DNA of 64,000 nt from assembly GCA_000227505.4 (NCBI GenBank), contig AGIF02000001.1, positions 2,500,035 to 2,564,034 on the forward strand. Direction: 5' to 3'. A program made the position numbers and the translations under genes. Shown here piece after piece: positions 34,028-42,715 of this stretch. The stretch comes from a gamma proteobacterium HIMB55. GTDB taxonomy: Bacteria; Pseudomonadota; Gammaproteobacteria; Pseudomonadales; Halieaceae. The notes under the pieces are model-generated. The model saw only the letters and a list, made by a program, of their open reading frames with translations, had not been told where the DNA came from and ran no database searches. How positions within the stretch are numbered: the stretch's first letter is position 1; each line of letters begins with the position of its first letter.

Positions 34028-36856
34028 ATGATGCAGCACGATCAGCTAGGTTTGTTAGAGAATCGACTCGGAAGTGAGCGATACCGGCGCTTGATTGAAC
34101 ACCTTGATGCAACATTCGAGGGTGCTCCCGCAGAAAATACAAATGAAAGCGCAGCTCTTCGCATGCTGGCAGCCAGCGAGTTTTTCCGCACCTTAGTAGA
34201 GCGCCAGATCGACTGGTTGGAAGAAGCGGCGGACCTTCGTCAGCCCAACATCGATGCGCTGTTGGAAAGTGTTAACCAGCAGAGCCTTTGTGAACAGGAT
34301 GAGCAAGATGTTCTAAGAAGTCTCAGAGTACTAAGACAACGTGCAATGTTGCACATCGTTTGGCGAAGCTTCACTAGCGACAATGGGCTGAATGAGACCT
34401 TGGACGCAATGACCACGCTGGCGGATTTCGTTATTCGGTGCGCAGTGAGCTATGCCGAGAAGCTTGTCAGTAAGCGCTATGGCGAAGCCATTGGTGACGA
34501 CACGGGAGCTGTCCAAAAACTGATTGTTGTCGGCATGGGCAAGCTGGGAGGACGCGAGCTCAACCTCTCCTCAGATATCGATATCATATTTATCTACGAC
34601 GAGGCTGGAAATACGCAAGGCGGCCGCTCTAGCACAAGCAACAATGAGTACTTCACGCGCATTGCGCAGACGGTAATTCGTCTCATCGACTTAGTGACGA
34701 TAGACGGTCGCGTTTTCAGAGTTGATACCCGGCTCAGGCCTTTCGGCGATAGTGGTGCGCTGGTGGCAAGTTATCCATCTCTAGAGAATTACTATCAGCA
34801 ACACGGCCGCGATTGGGAGCGATACGCGCTACTGAAGGCGAGGTGTATCACAGGCACGCCAGATCAAATTCGTCCGTTCCAGCAGCTGGCTAAACAATTT
34901 GTCTACCGGCGCTACACCGACTTCGGCGTCATCGACGGTCTGCGCAGTATGAAAGCGCTGATTGATAGAGAAAGGGTCACACAGGGCTTGGCCAATGACG
35001 TGAAGCGGGGCCCAGGTGGTATTCGTGAGGCGGAGTTTATCGTCCAATCGCACCAGCTCGTTCGGGGCGGGCGTGTTCCCAGCGTTCAGACAGTGGGGTT
35101 CCAGGAGTCTGTAGAAGCACTGGTGAGTGAGGACTGTTTATCGACAGAAGTCGCCCAGCGTTTACACGCTGACTATCGATACTTAAGGCAGCTCGAACAT
35201 GGGATACAGGCGCTCAGAGACGAGCAAACTCATGAACTTCCCTCAAATCCAAACGATCAAAACGCCCTCTGTATGCTTTTGGGGGTTAGTGACTGGGACA
35301 CATTGATGGCGGCGGAAGCTGCCAGCCGGTCGGCTATTGGCAGTGAATTTGACGCCTTGTTAAGCGACTCACGCGCGCAGGAAGATCTTATTTTGGGGGT
35401 TGATTCGGAGACCCCGACCCTTGATACCGGCGCGCTGCAGACCTTGTCGCTGACATCCTATGGGATATTGGCCCAGACATTGACGGCATTTATCGACGGA
35501 ACCCGATTTCGTGTGATGGATGCCGAGGCCACCCAGAGGCTGCAAAAGGTTTTACCGCTCCTTGTTAGAGAGGTTGACCAGCACCCTCAGCCAGGTGCCG
35601 CGCTAGATCGAGTGCTCTCCATCGTTACCGCAATTTTGAAGCGAAGTGCTTATCTCTCTTTGTTGGCTGAGAATCCACAGGCGCGTGAACGCCTTGTGAG
35701 CTTAGTGGCTAGGAGTTCCTCGATTGCCAACAAGCTTAGAGACGCCCCGGCGCTACTGGACGAACTGCTGTTCCCGAAACGCTTATTCACTGTCCCCAGC
35801 AAAGAAGATATCCGCGAGCAGCTCGATGCGTTAACGACGTATGTCGACCCTGATGATCTTGAGGCTGTTATGCAGCACCTGCGACGACTGAAGGAAGCGA
35901 TCACCTTTCGCGTTGCTGTTAGCGAGCTCGAAGGTTCGATTCCGTTGATGAAGGTGAGTGACAATCTGAGTTTTCTCGCGGAGGTTATCGTCGAGCGCGC
36001 GGTAGCGGTGGCGTATCGCGATCTTGCAAAAAAATACGGTGAGCCCACGAACGACTCAGAGTTTTGTGTATTAGCCTACGGTAAGCTGGGTGGTATCGAG
36101 CTGAGTTACGAGTCTGATCTCGATCTGGTTTTCGTCGCATCGGGTGAAGAGGGTGTTACTGCGGGCCCTAAACAGATTGACCACCAGCGTTTCTTCACGC
36201 GCCTGGCACAGCGTGTAATCCATATTCTCTCCACGAATATGATGGGTGGTCGGCTCTACGAGGTAGACCTTAGGTTGAGGCCTAACGGCGACTCTGGGCT
36301 TTTGGTTACCTCGCTCTCTGCGCTAAAAAAGTATTTGGAGTCCGATGCGTGGACTTGGGAGCATCAGGCCTTGGTTCGTGCACGTGTCATTGCCGGTGGA
36401 TCGGCGTTGGTAAAGAAGGTTGAGGCATTGCGCGTTGAAGTGCTCTCAAAACATCGAGACGACGCCTTGCTAACCCATGACGTGACTTCGATGCGACATA
36501 AAATGCGCGATCATCGAGCCGATGTCGGGGCAAAGTCCAAGCAAATAGATCTGAAATACGGCCGAGGCGGTATTGTCGATATTGAATTTGTGGTCCAATA
36601 CTTGGTGCTTAAACACGCGGCCAGCCATCCGCAAATCTGCCGTTGGTCTGACGTTGTCCGCATTTTGGATTCGCTCGAGGTGGCGGGCATTTTGAGCAAA
36701 GATAATGCTAATAGTTTGCGCGATGCGTATTTACAATTGAGAGCTGCAACGCATCGTATCGCCATGTCTTACGATACGGAGGATGACCTCGCCCAAGCCA
36801 CGGAATCGATGGCCAGAGCGAGGGCCAACTGTGCGAACTTATTGCCGAATTTATAA
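34028..36856 (+). CDS. glnE: Glutamine synthetase adenylyltransferase / deadenylase GlnE
   Basis: A 942-residue bifunctional enzyme that adds and removes AMP on glutamine synthetase in response to PII and glutamine. Two nucleotidyltransferase domains are present. The N-terminal adenylyl-removase has GKLGGRELNLSSDIDIIF, and the C-terminal transferase has GKLGGIELSYESDLDLVF; both keep their DxD metal aspartates. Length from ATG 34028 fits the family (about 940-980). An open stretch upstream to 33842 lacks conserved sequence and begins with TTG, so I exclude it. AGAG lies six bases before the chosen start. Confidence 0.95.
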   Translation: MMQHDQLGLLENRLGSERYRRLIEHLDATFEGAPAENTNESAALRMLAASEFFRTLVERQIDWLEEAADLRQPNIDALLESVNQQSLCEQDEQDVLRSLRVLRQRAMLHIVWRSFTSDNGLNETLDAMTTLADFVIRCAVSYAEKLVSKRYGEAIGDDTGAVQKLIVVGMGKLGGRELNLSSDIDIIFIYDEAGNTQGGRSSTSNNEYFTRIAQTVIRLIDLVTIDGRVFRVDTRLRPFGDSGALVASYPSLENYYQQHGRDWERYALLKARCITGTPDQIRPFQQLAKQFVYRRYTDFGVIDGLRSMKALIDRERVTQGLANDVKRGPGGIREAEFIVQSHQLVRGGRVPSVQTVGFQESVEALVSEDCLSTEVAQRLHADYRYLRQLEHGIQALRDEQTHELPSNPNDQNALCMLLGVSDWDTLMAAEAASRSAIGSEFDALLSDSRAQEDLILGVDSETPTLDTGALQTLSLTSYGILAQTLTAFIDGTRFRVMDAEATQRLQKVLPLLVREVDQHPQPGAALDRVLSIVTAILKRSAYLSLLAENPQARERLVSLVARSSSIANKLRDAPALLDELLFPKRLFTVPSKEDIREQLDALTTYVDPDDLEAVMQHLRRLKEAITFRVAVSELEGSIPLMKVSDNLSFLAEVIVERAVAVAYRDLAKKYGEPTNDSEFCVLAYGKLGGIELSYESDLDLVFVASGEEGVTAGPKQIDHQRFFTRLAQRVIHILSTNMMGGRLYEVDLRLRPNGDSGLLVTSLSALKKYLESDAWTWEHQALVRARVIAGGSALVKKVEALRVEVLSKHRDDALLTHDVTSMRHKMRDHRADVGAKSKQIDLKYGRGGIVDIEFVVQYLVLKHAASHPQICRWSDVVRILDSLEVAGILSKDNANSLRDAYLQLRAATHRIAMSYDTEDDLAQATESMARARANCANLLPNL

Positions 36857-36897
36857 TGCGCGACGTAGCGGCCGCGCGGTGGATGTAAGGAATATTT

Positions 36898-37824
36898 ATG
36901 GATCTGTCTAAGCTGACGGGATCAATTTGGTTAGATGGTGAGCTTGTTCCTTGGGAGGAAGCAAAAGTTCACGTTCTCACACACACCTTCCACTACGGAC
37001 TGGGTGTCTTCGAGGGGGTTAGAGCGTACGCCACCCAAGATCAGGGAACCTGCATCTTCCGTTTGAAAGAACACACCGACCGTCTGTTCCGCTCTGCGAA
37101 GATTCTGCAGATGGATATGCCTTACGACAAAGAGACGCTCAACGAGGCGCAGCGCGAGGTTGTCAGAGTCAATAACCTTGATGAAGCGTACTTACGACCC
37201 ATGTGTTTTCTCGGGTCCGAGGGTATGGGCCTCCGTGCAGATAATCTGAAGACGCATGTCATGGTCGCCGCTTGGTCTTGGCCGTCTTACATGGATCCTG
37301 AGGCGAGAGACCGCGGTATTCGCGTCAGAACATCGAGCTACACGCGTCACCACGTCAACATCACCATGTGTAAAGCCAAGGCTAACGGTAACTACATCAA
37401 CTCAATCCTTGCACTTCGAGAGGCGCTGGACGCTGGCTGCGAAGAGGCGCTCCTTTTGGATAACGAAGGGTATGTGGCTGAGGGAAGTGGTGAAAACGTC
37501 TTTGTCGTGCGAGATGGCAAAATCTACACGCCCGAACTGACCTCCTGCCTCGAGGGAATTACGCGTGACAGCATTTTCCGAATTGCGGCCGACCTTGGTT
37601 ATGAAATTAAGGAGCGCCGAATTACTCGCGATGAATTTTATGTGGCCGACGAAGCTTTCTTTACGGGTACTGCGGCAGAGGTAGTGCCAATCCGTGAGCT
37701 AGACAGCCGACCTATCGGATCAGGTTCGCGCGGCCCGCTGACTGAAAAATTACAATCGATTTACTTCGACACAGTCCGTGGTCGTGAAGCGCAGTATGGT
37801 GATTGGCTGACCTCGGTAAGCTAA
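36898..37824 (+). CDS. ilvE: Branched-chain amino acid aminotransferase
   Basis: A 308-residue PLP-dependent fold-type IV aminotransferase for the last step of leucine, isoleucine and valine synthesis. The PLP lysine lies in MCKAKANGNYINS near residue 160. The family signature EGSGENVFVVRDGKIYTP follows, then SCLEGITRDS and TGTAAEVVPI. AAGGA precedes the ATG. It follows glnE by 41 bases and may share its transcript. Together with leuA and ilvD it places three branched-chain pathway genes within 12 kb. Confidence 0.95.
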   Translation: MDLSKLTGSIWLDGELVPWEEAKVHVLTHTFHYGLGVFEGVRAYATQDQGTCIFRLKEHTDRLFRSAKILQMDMPYDKETLNEAQREVVRVNNLDEAYLRPMCFLGSEGMGLRADNLKTHVMVAAWSWPSYMDPEARDRGIRVRTSSYTRHHVNITMCKAKANGNYINSILALREALDAGCEEALLLDNEGYVAEGSGENVFVVRDGKIYTPELTSCLEGITRDSIFRIAADLGYEIKERRITRDEFYVADEAFFTGTAAEVVPIRELDSRPIGSGSRGPLTEKLQSIYFDTVRGREAQYGDWLTSVS

Positions 37825-37943
37825 TCGGCGGAGGCCAAAAGGAGCTGACAGGGGCTGAAAGTGGCCGAAAGTCGTGGTCTAAAGCTTGCGTGTACTAAAA
37901 CTGATCAACGCTAAAACCAATAATTGATAAAACGGGGGCGACG

Positions 37944-38780
37944 ATGGATAAATCAACAGGAAAGCTAGGAAGTGGACTGTTTTACCGATCGTGGCCTGTA
38001 GCCGATCAAGCCAGTGCGGTTGTTCTTATTAGCCATGGCTTAGGCGAACACTCTGGTCGCTACGAGCATGTGGCAGCTGCTTTCAACGCAGCGGGACTCC
38101 ACGTATTCGCACTTGATCACCTAGGACACGGACAATCCCCCGGTAAACGCGCCTTTGTGAGCCGATTCAGTGAGCTAACGGACGGTGTTGCCGAGCTTCG
38201 AGCACACATAGCCCAGGATTATCCCTCGATGCCGGTTTACCTTGTTGGGCATAGTTTGGGTGGTCTTATTGCGGCAAGCACTGTTCTGGGTGCAGCTCAG
38301 GATTATGCAGGGCTGTTAATGACGGGTCCGGCCTTAGGGGTGCCCACCCCGCCCCCGGCTTGGCAAGTTCTTTTACTTCGTGTGTTCAGCGCTGTGGCGC
38401 CAGGATTCAAAGCGCTCGAACTCGACGCTAATGCTATCTGCAGAGACCCTGCCGTTGTCGAAGACTACGTCGCTGATCCGCTTGTTCATCACGAGAACAT
38501 CCCTGCGCGAATGGTCGTGTCGCTGTTTGATGAGGGCGCGCGGGTTATGGCCCGTGCGAGAGATATCAGCTTGCCAGTGCTGTTACTCCACGGGGCGGAA
38601 GATCAGCTTACGTCCGCTTCAGCCTCCACTGAGTTTGTTGACATGCTTGCCTCGAGCGACAAGCAGTGCACGATCTATGACGGCATGTATCACGAACTGT
38701 TTAACGAACCGGAGCAGGAAGCGATTATCAAAACCTGCTGCGAATGGATAACAACACGCCTTACAAGTAGCGAGTCGTAG
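37944..38780 (+). CDS. Alpha/beta hydrolase, monoacylglycerol lipase-like
   Basis: A 278-residue serine hydrolase. It shows SHGLGEHSGRYEHVA (oxyanion region, the monoglyceride-lipase/lysophospholipase signature), the nucleophile elbow GHSLGG near residue 110, and a late acid and histidine (GAEDQLT, YHELFNEP). No signal peptide is visible, so it is likely cytoplasmic or membrane-peripheral. The substrate is probably a monoacylglycerol or lysophospholipid, by family only. It sits between ilvE and the glycan cassette, separated from the latter by 117 bases. Confidence 0.85.
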   Translation: MDKSTGKLGSGLFYRSWPVADQASAVVLISHGLGEHSGRYEHVAAAFNAAGLHVFALDHLGHGQSPGKRAFVSRFSELTDGVAELRAHIAQDYPSMPVYLVGHSLGGLIAASTVLGAAQDYAGLLMTGPALGVPTPPPAWQVLLLRVFSAVAPGFKALELDANAICRDPAVVEDYVADPLVHHENIPARMVVSLFDEGARVMARARDISLPVLLLHGAEDQLTSASASTEFVDMLASSDKQCTIYDGMYHELFNEPEQEAIIKTCCEWITTRLTSSES

Positions 38781-38897
38781 AGCGGCTGATACAGCGACGT
38801 TAAATGAGGCTGTACCTGCCAGTCACCCGCTAGAACCTTGTTGTTTCGCTAGAGCTGTATTGGCATACTCCCTGCCAACTTTGGTGGGTGCCCCCGC

Positions 38898-40175
38898 GTG
38901 AATTCTCAATTGCCTGACACCGTGACTGCGTCGTCGAACGATGCCGAAAGTCCACTGCGAATTGCGCTACTGGGCTACCGATCTGCACCGCACTCGGGTG
39001 GTCAAGGTGTCTATCTCAACTACCTCTCGCGCTATCTGCGCCGTCGAGGGCACAGTGTTACTGTGATCTCCGGGCCTCCCTATCCGCACCTGGATGATGA
39101 CATTGACTTGGTGAAACTCGAGAGTCTGGACTTGTACGCCAACGGCTTGGGGTCTGTGAAGCCTCGGCACTTCTTTTCGCGTCTTGAGCGTATCGAGTGG
39201 TTCAGTAAGTTAACCGGTGGGTTTGCTGAGCCATATACCTTTGGGGAGCGCGTCAAAAAGTGGTTTGTTGGTCGTGAGCATGACTTCGACATCATCCACG
39301 ACAACCAAACAATTGCGGACGGTGTTCTTGAATTACAAACTCGCGGTCTGCCTCTGGTCACCACCATTCATCACCCCATTACCCGCGATTACCGTGTTGC
39401 GCTAGCGTCGGAACCCAAGTGGTACATGCGTCTATTAATCCATCGGTGGCACAGCTTTCTAAGGATGCAAAAGCGAGTAGCACCGCAGTTGAAGTCAGTG
39501 GTAACTGTCTCGAGTGCCTCTGCCACAGATATTGCAACCGATTTTGGTGTTACGCCCGAGGCGATATCAGTGATGCATTTGGGGGTGGATACAGAAATGT
39601 TTCGCCCGCTTCCGGCGATAACCCGAGATCCGTATCGGCTTATGACCACTGCATCTGCGGATGCACCTCTTAAAGGTTTGTCGCATCTGTTGAGAGCGCT
39701 TGCTGCATTGAGGCCAGACTACCCTGATATCAGACTGACACTCGTTGGTCGCCCTAAGCCCGATGGTGAGACACAAAGGCTGATCAACGCATTGGGGCTT
39801 GCTGATTGTATCGACTGTTGCAAAGGCATTAGCCACGAAGAGATGGTAGAAAAGTACGCTCGAGCAACGGTCGCGGTTGTGCCATCAATGTATGAGGGTT
39901 TTGGACTACCTGCTGTCGAGGCAATGGCCTGCGGCGTGCCTTTGGTGTCGACCAGCGGAGGTGCGTTGGCAGAGGTGGTAGCAGGTGCCGCACTTGTTGT
40001 TTCGCCGGGTGATGGCAATGCGCTGGCGCAGCAGATCAAAAGACTATTTGACGACGCGTCACTAAGAGATGAGTATGCCTCTCGGGGGCTTCAGCGGGTT
40101 GAACAGCATTTTTGTTGGGAGCGTTGCGCTGAGCGCATGGAAGCGTATTACCGAGAGCGCATTGGCCAATGCTGA
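38898..40175 (+). CDS. GT4-family glycosyltransferase
   Basis: A 425-residue GT-B retaining glycosyltransferase. The N-terminal domain opens LLGYRSAPHSGGQGVYLNYL and the C-terminal one carries the EX7E motif in YEGFGLPAVEAMACGVPLV near residue 335. No membrane helix is visible. The acceptor and sugar are unknown. The start is GTG 38898. The next methyltransferase gene overlaps its end by seven bases, so the two are coupled. The cassette runs on toward waaA, which suggests work on lipopolysaccharide or another envelope glycan; that is inference. Confidence 0.85.
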   Translation: MNSQLPDTVTASSNDAESPLRIALLGYRSAPHSGGQGVYLNYLSRYLRRRGHSVTVISGPPYPHLDDDIDLVKLESLDLYANGLGSVKPRHFFSRLERIEWFSKLTGGFAEPYTFGERVKKWFVGREHDFDIIHDNQTIADGVLELQTRGLPLVTTIHHPITRDYRVALASEPKWYMRLLIHRWHSFLRMQKRVAPQLKSVVTVSSASATDIATDFGVTPEAISVMHLGVDTEMFRPLPAITRDPYRLMTTASADAPLKGLSHLLRALAALRPDYPDIRLTLVGRPKPDGETQRLINALGLADCIDCCKGISHEEMVEKYARATVAVVPSMYEGFGLPAVEAMACGVPLVSTSGGALAEVVAGAALVVSPGDGNALAQQIKRLFDDASLRDEYASRGLQRVEQHFCWERCAERMEAYYRERIGQC

Positions 40176-40921
40176 CCGTTGATTTTGATTATTTTGACCT
40201 TCAACCCGGCCATATCTGCGTTGATTTGGGATGCGGTGAGGGCAGACATTCGCTGACGGCGCACATGGCTGAGGGTGTAACCGTTCTCGGCTTCGATCTC
40301 GCGTTCTCAGACCTTAAAACGGCAAAATCCCGTATTTCCGATATGGAACCTCACAACCCAGCGGGCGACGTGAGCTTTGTTCAGGCCAACGGCATGAGTT
40401 TGCCGTTGGCAGATAACTCCGTGGATCGACTCATCTGTTCCGAGGTTTTAGAGCACATACCGAATTACATCAGTTTTATCGAAGAGATTGATCGGATACT
40501 GAAGCCGGACGGCAAGTTGTGTATCACTGTCCCTAGGGCGTGGCCTGAAAAGATTTGCTGGCTCCTCAGTGACGAATACCCCAAAACACCCGGTGGCCAT
40601 ATTCGGATCTTCAACGCTAAGCATCTTCAACGTGAGGTCGAGCGCTATGATTTTGAGGGCACACGGCGTCACGGTGCGCACGCACTGCACGCGCCTTACT
40701 GGTGGCTGAAGTGTCTTTTTTGGAATGCTGAAAAAGAGCCGTGGTTGCTGCGCGCCTATCATCAGTTTTTGGTATGGGACTTAATGCAGCGACCGCTACT
40801 CACGCGCACCCTCGATGCTCTAATGAATCCGTGGATGGGAAAGAGTGTTGCGCTCTACTTTGATAGATCAGATATTGATACGTCTGGCCGTCATGCGTCA
40901 GACGCTCAAGGTATGAGGTAG
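40169..40921 (+). CDS. Class I SAM-dependent methyltransferase
   Basis: A 250-residue methyltransferase. Motif I is VDLGCGEGRHS near residue 17, followed by acidic motif II in GFDLAFSDL and by ICSEVLEHIPNY and DRILKPDGKLCITVP. The C-terminal part is less conserved and may bind the acceptor. The ATG lies inside the end of the GT4 gene, so they are translated together. The likely substrate is a sugar or lipid product of the neighbouring transferase. No ubiquinone/menaquinone-type hallmark sets it apart. Confidence 0.85.
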   Translation: MLTVDFDYFDLQPGHICVDLGCGEGRHSLTAHMAEGVTVLGFDLAFSDLKTAKSRISDMEPHNPAGDVSFVQANGMSLPLADNSVDRLICSEVLEHIPNYISFIEEIDRILKPDGKLCITVPRAWPEKICWLLSDEYPKTPGGHIRIFNAKHLQREVERYDFEGTRRHGAHALHAPYWWLKCLFWNAEKEPWLLRAYHQFLVWDLMQRPLLTRTLDALMNPWMGKSVALYFDRSDIDTSGRHASDAQGMR

Positions 40922-40930
40922 ATCAGGTCG

Positions 40931-42001
40931 ATGGCTATCACTCCTCAAAAATCCTTCCCCTATCCCGTAAAAGAATTACAGCCAACGGTCGACTACCTAT
41001 TGGCCGCGCAGCGTGAAAACGGCGAGATCCCCTGGTTTGAAGGGGAGCATACTGACCCCTGGAATCATACTGAGGCCGCCATGGGTCTGAGTATTGCGGG
41101 TGAATACGCGGCGGCGGAGCGGGCTTACGACTGGTTGGCTGACGAGCAGCTCGAAGACGGCAGTTGGTGGGCCTCTTATGTGGATGGTGAGCCATCGAAC
41201 GTGACTCGTCGCGAGACTAACTATGTTGCTTACATTGCCACGGGTGTCTGGCACCACTACCTGATCACCCGGAATCGCGACTTCTTGGATCGCTTATTTC
41301 CCGTGGTGGATACAGCAATCGAATTCGTTATTTCGATGCAATCCGAACACGGAGAGGTGGCTTGGGCCTGTGACACGCTCGGTGAGCCGATGGACGATGC
41401 CTTAGTCACGGGTAGTAGTTCCGTATACAAGTCGCTCGAGTGCGCATTGCACATTGCGCGTGCAGTGGGCGTCCTTCGTCCAAAGTGGCGAATGGCTCGG
41501 CAAAAGCTGGGGACTGCCTTGCGACACCGCCCCGAGCGCTTTGATCGCAATTGGGAAAGTAAGTCGCGATACGCGATGGATTGGTTCTATCCGGTCTTAG
41601 CAGGCGTCTTTCAGAATGAGCAAGGTTTGGAGCGCATCAACGCGCGCTGGGATGAGTTTGTCGAAGACGGTTTGGGTTGCCGCTGTGAAAATCATCAGCC
41701 GTGGGTAACGGTGGCTGAATCCTGTGAGCTGACGATGGCGCTTTTGTCTGTAGGCGAGACCGCGCGAGCACAAACACTGTTTAACTCTCTATGGCAATGG
41801 CGCGATGAAGCCGGTGTTTTTTGGACTGGCTACCAATTTGTAGAAGAAGTCTTGTGGCCGCTCGAACAGCCAACGTGGACATCGGGCGCTGTGTTGTTGG
41901 CGGCAGATGCGTTAAGCCAGCACACGGCGGCGTCCCATCTTTTCACTGAGGTGAATGAGTCGAAGGGCGGCGCTGCGGAACATCGAAAGCTCGCAACCTG
42001 A
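40931..42001 (+). CDS. Alpha/alpha-toroid repeat protein (prenyltransferase/squalene-cyclase-like fold)
   Basis: A 356-residue soluble protein with repeated helical units carrying imperfect QW-like motifs: QRENGEIPWFEG, LEDGSWWASYVDG and QSEHGEVAWACD. This is the pattern of alpha/alpha-barrel proteins often labelled prenyltransferase. It lacks the DXDD or DCTAE motifs of terpene cyclases, so that activity is unlikely. A glycan-binding or glycosidase-like role is possible. It lies nine bases after the methyltransferase in the GT4 cassette. No function is established. Confidence 0.65.
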   Translation: MAITPQKSFPYPVKELQPTVDYLLAAQRENGEIPWFEGEHTDPWNHTEAAMGLSIAGEYAAAERAYDWLADEQLEDGSWWASYVDGEPSNVTRRETNYVAYIATGVWHHYLITRNRDFLDRLFPVVDTAIEFVISMQSEHGEVAWACDTLGEPMDDALVTGSSSVYKSLECALHIARAVGVLRPKWRMARQKLGTALRHRPERFDRNWESKSRYAMDWFYPVLAGVFQNEQGLERINARWDEFVEDGLGCRCENHQPWVTVAESCELTMALLSVGETARAQTLFNSLWQWRDEAGVFWTGYQFVEEVLWPLEQPTWTSGAVLLAADALSQHTAASHLFTEVNESKGGAAEHRKLAT

Positions 42002-42025
42002 CGCCTTCTCGCCCTTACAGCCTGT

Positions 42026-42631
42026 TTATAGCCTTCGTAATGCTCGGATGCTCTCGCAGCTGCCTACGGGCTCAAACAGACCAGACTGTTTTGCCAGCTG
42101 CCAAATCGCGTGCGGTGCTTGCCCACCGTCTGCGACGTGAGGGAAAACATCGTGAATGATTAATAGTCCGCCTTTAACTACGTGCTGCGACCAATTCCGA
42201 TAGTCAGCGAGCGCCGCATCGAGGCTGTGCCCGCCGTCTATGAACAAAAGGCCCAAGGGCGTCGTCCAGTGCCGAGCGGCTAGCGTTGCTGGCGCGACAA
42301 TGGGGATAACAACATCCTCCGCGTCGTGTACCAGAAGATTGCGGCGAAATTCAGGAAGCGAGTCAAATCGCCCTGCCTCATCCGTCAGCGCCTCATCGTG
42401 AAAAAATTCGCCAACTTGATGTTCCTCGCTACCCCGGTGATGGTCCACTGCGAAAACAATGGTGTTCGACTCACGCGCGACCTCTGCGAGCCATAGTGTC
42501 GACAGCCCGCAGTAGCTTCCTATTTCGAGAAGTGGACCTAGAGAAGCGCCCTCGCGCGCCCAATCCGCAAGTTGTGCAGCCTCATTTTCGGGAAGGAAGC
42601 CCTTTACGTCGGCAAACCGGGTCGGTGTCAT
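42026..42631 (-). CDS. Class I SAM-dependent methyltransferase (Methyltransf_24 type)
   Basis: A 201-residue methyltransferase with LLEIGSYCGLSTLWLAE (motif I), FAVDHHRGSEEHQ and LLFIDGGHSLDAALADYRNW, a pattern shared with CmcI/Methyltransf_24 proteins, often acting on sugars. I chose ATG 42631, which has GGAG six bases upstream. The frame is open to a GTG at 42703, but that start has its ribosome-binding bases directly abutting. It is on the opposite strand to the rest of the cassette, divergent from waaA and convergent with the toroid gene. Confidence 0.82.
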   Translation of the reverse strand: MTPTRFADVKGFLPENEAAQLADWAREGASLGPLLEIGSYCGLSTLWLAEVARESNTIVFAVDHHRGSEEHQVGEFFHDEALTDEAGRFDSLPEFRRNLLVHDAEDVVIPIVAPATLAARHWTTPLGLLFIDGGHSLDAALADYRNWSQHVVKGGLLIIHDVFPHVADGGQAPHAIWQLAKQSGLFEPVGSCESIRALRRL

Positions 42632-42715
42632 GATAGGCTCCATAAAAAGCGTCAGTATATGGCGTAACGGCTGAATCCTAGAACTCTCATCACGTTTAAT
42701 CACTCCCTAATCACT

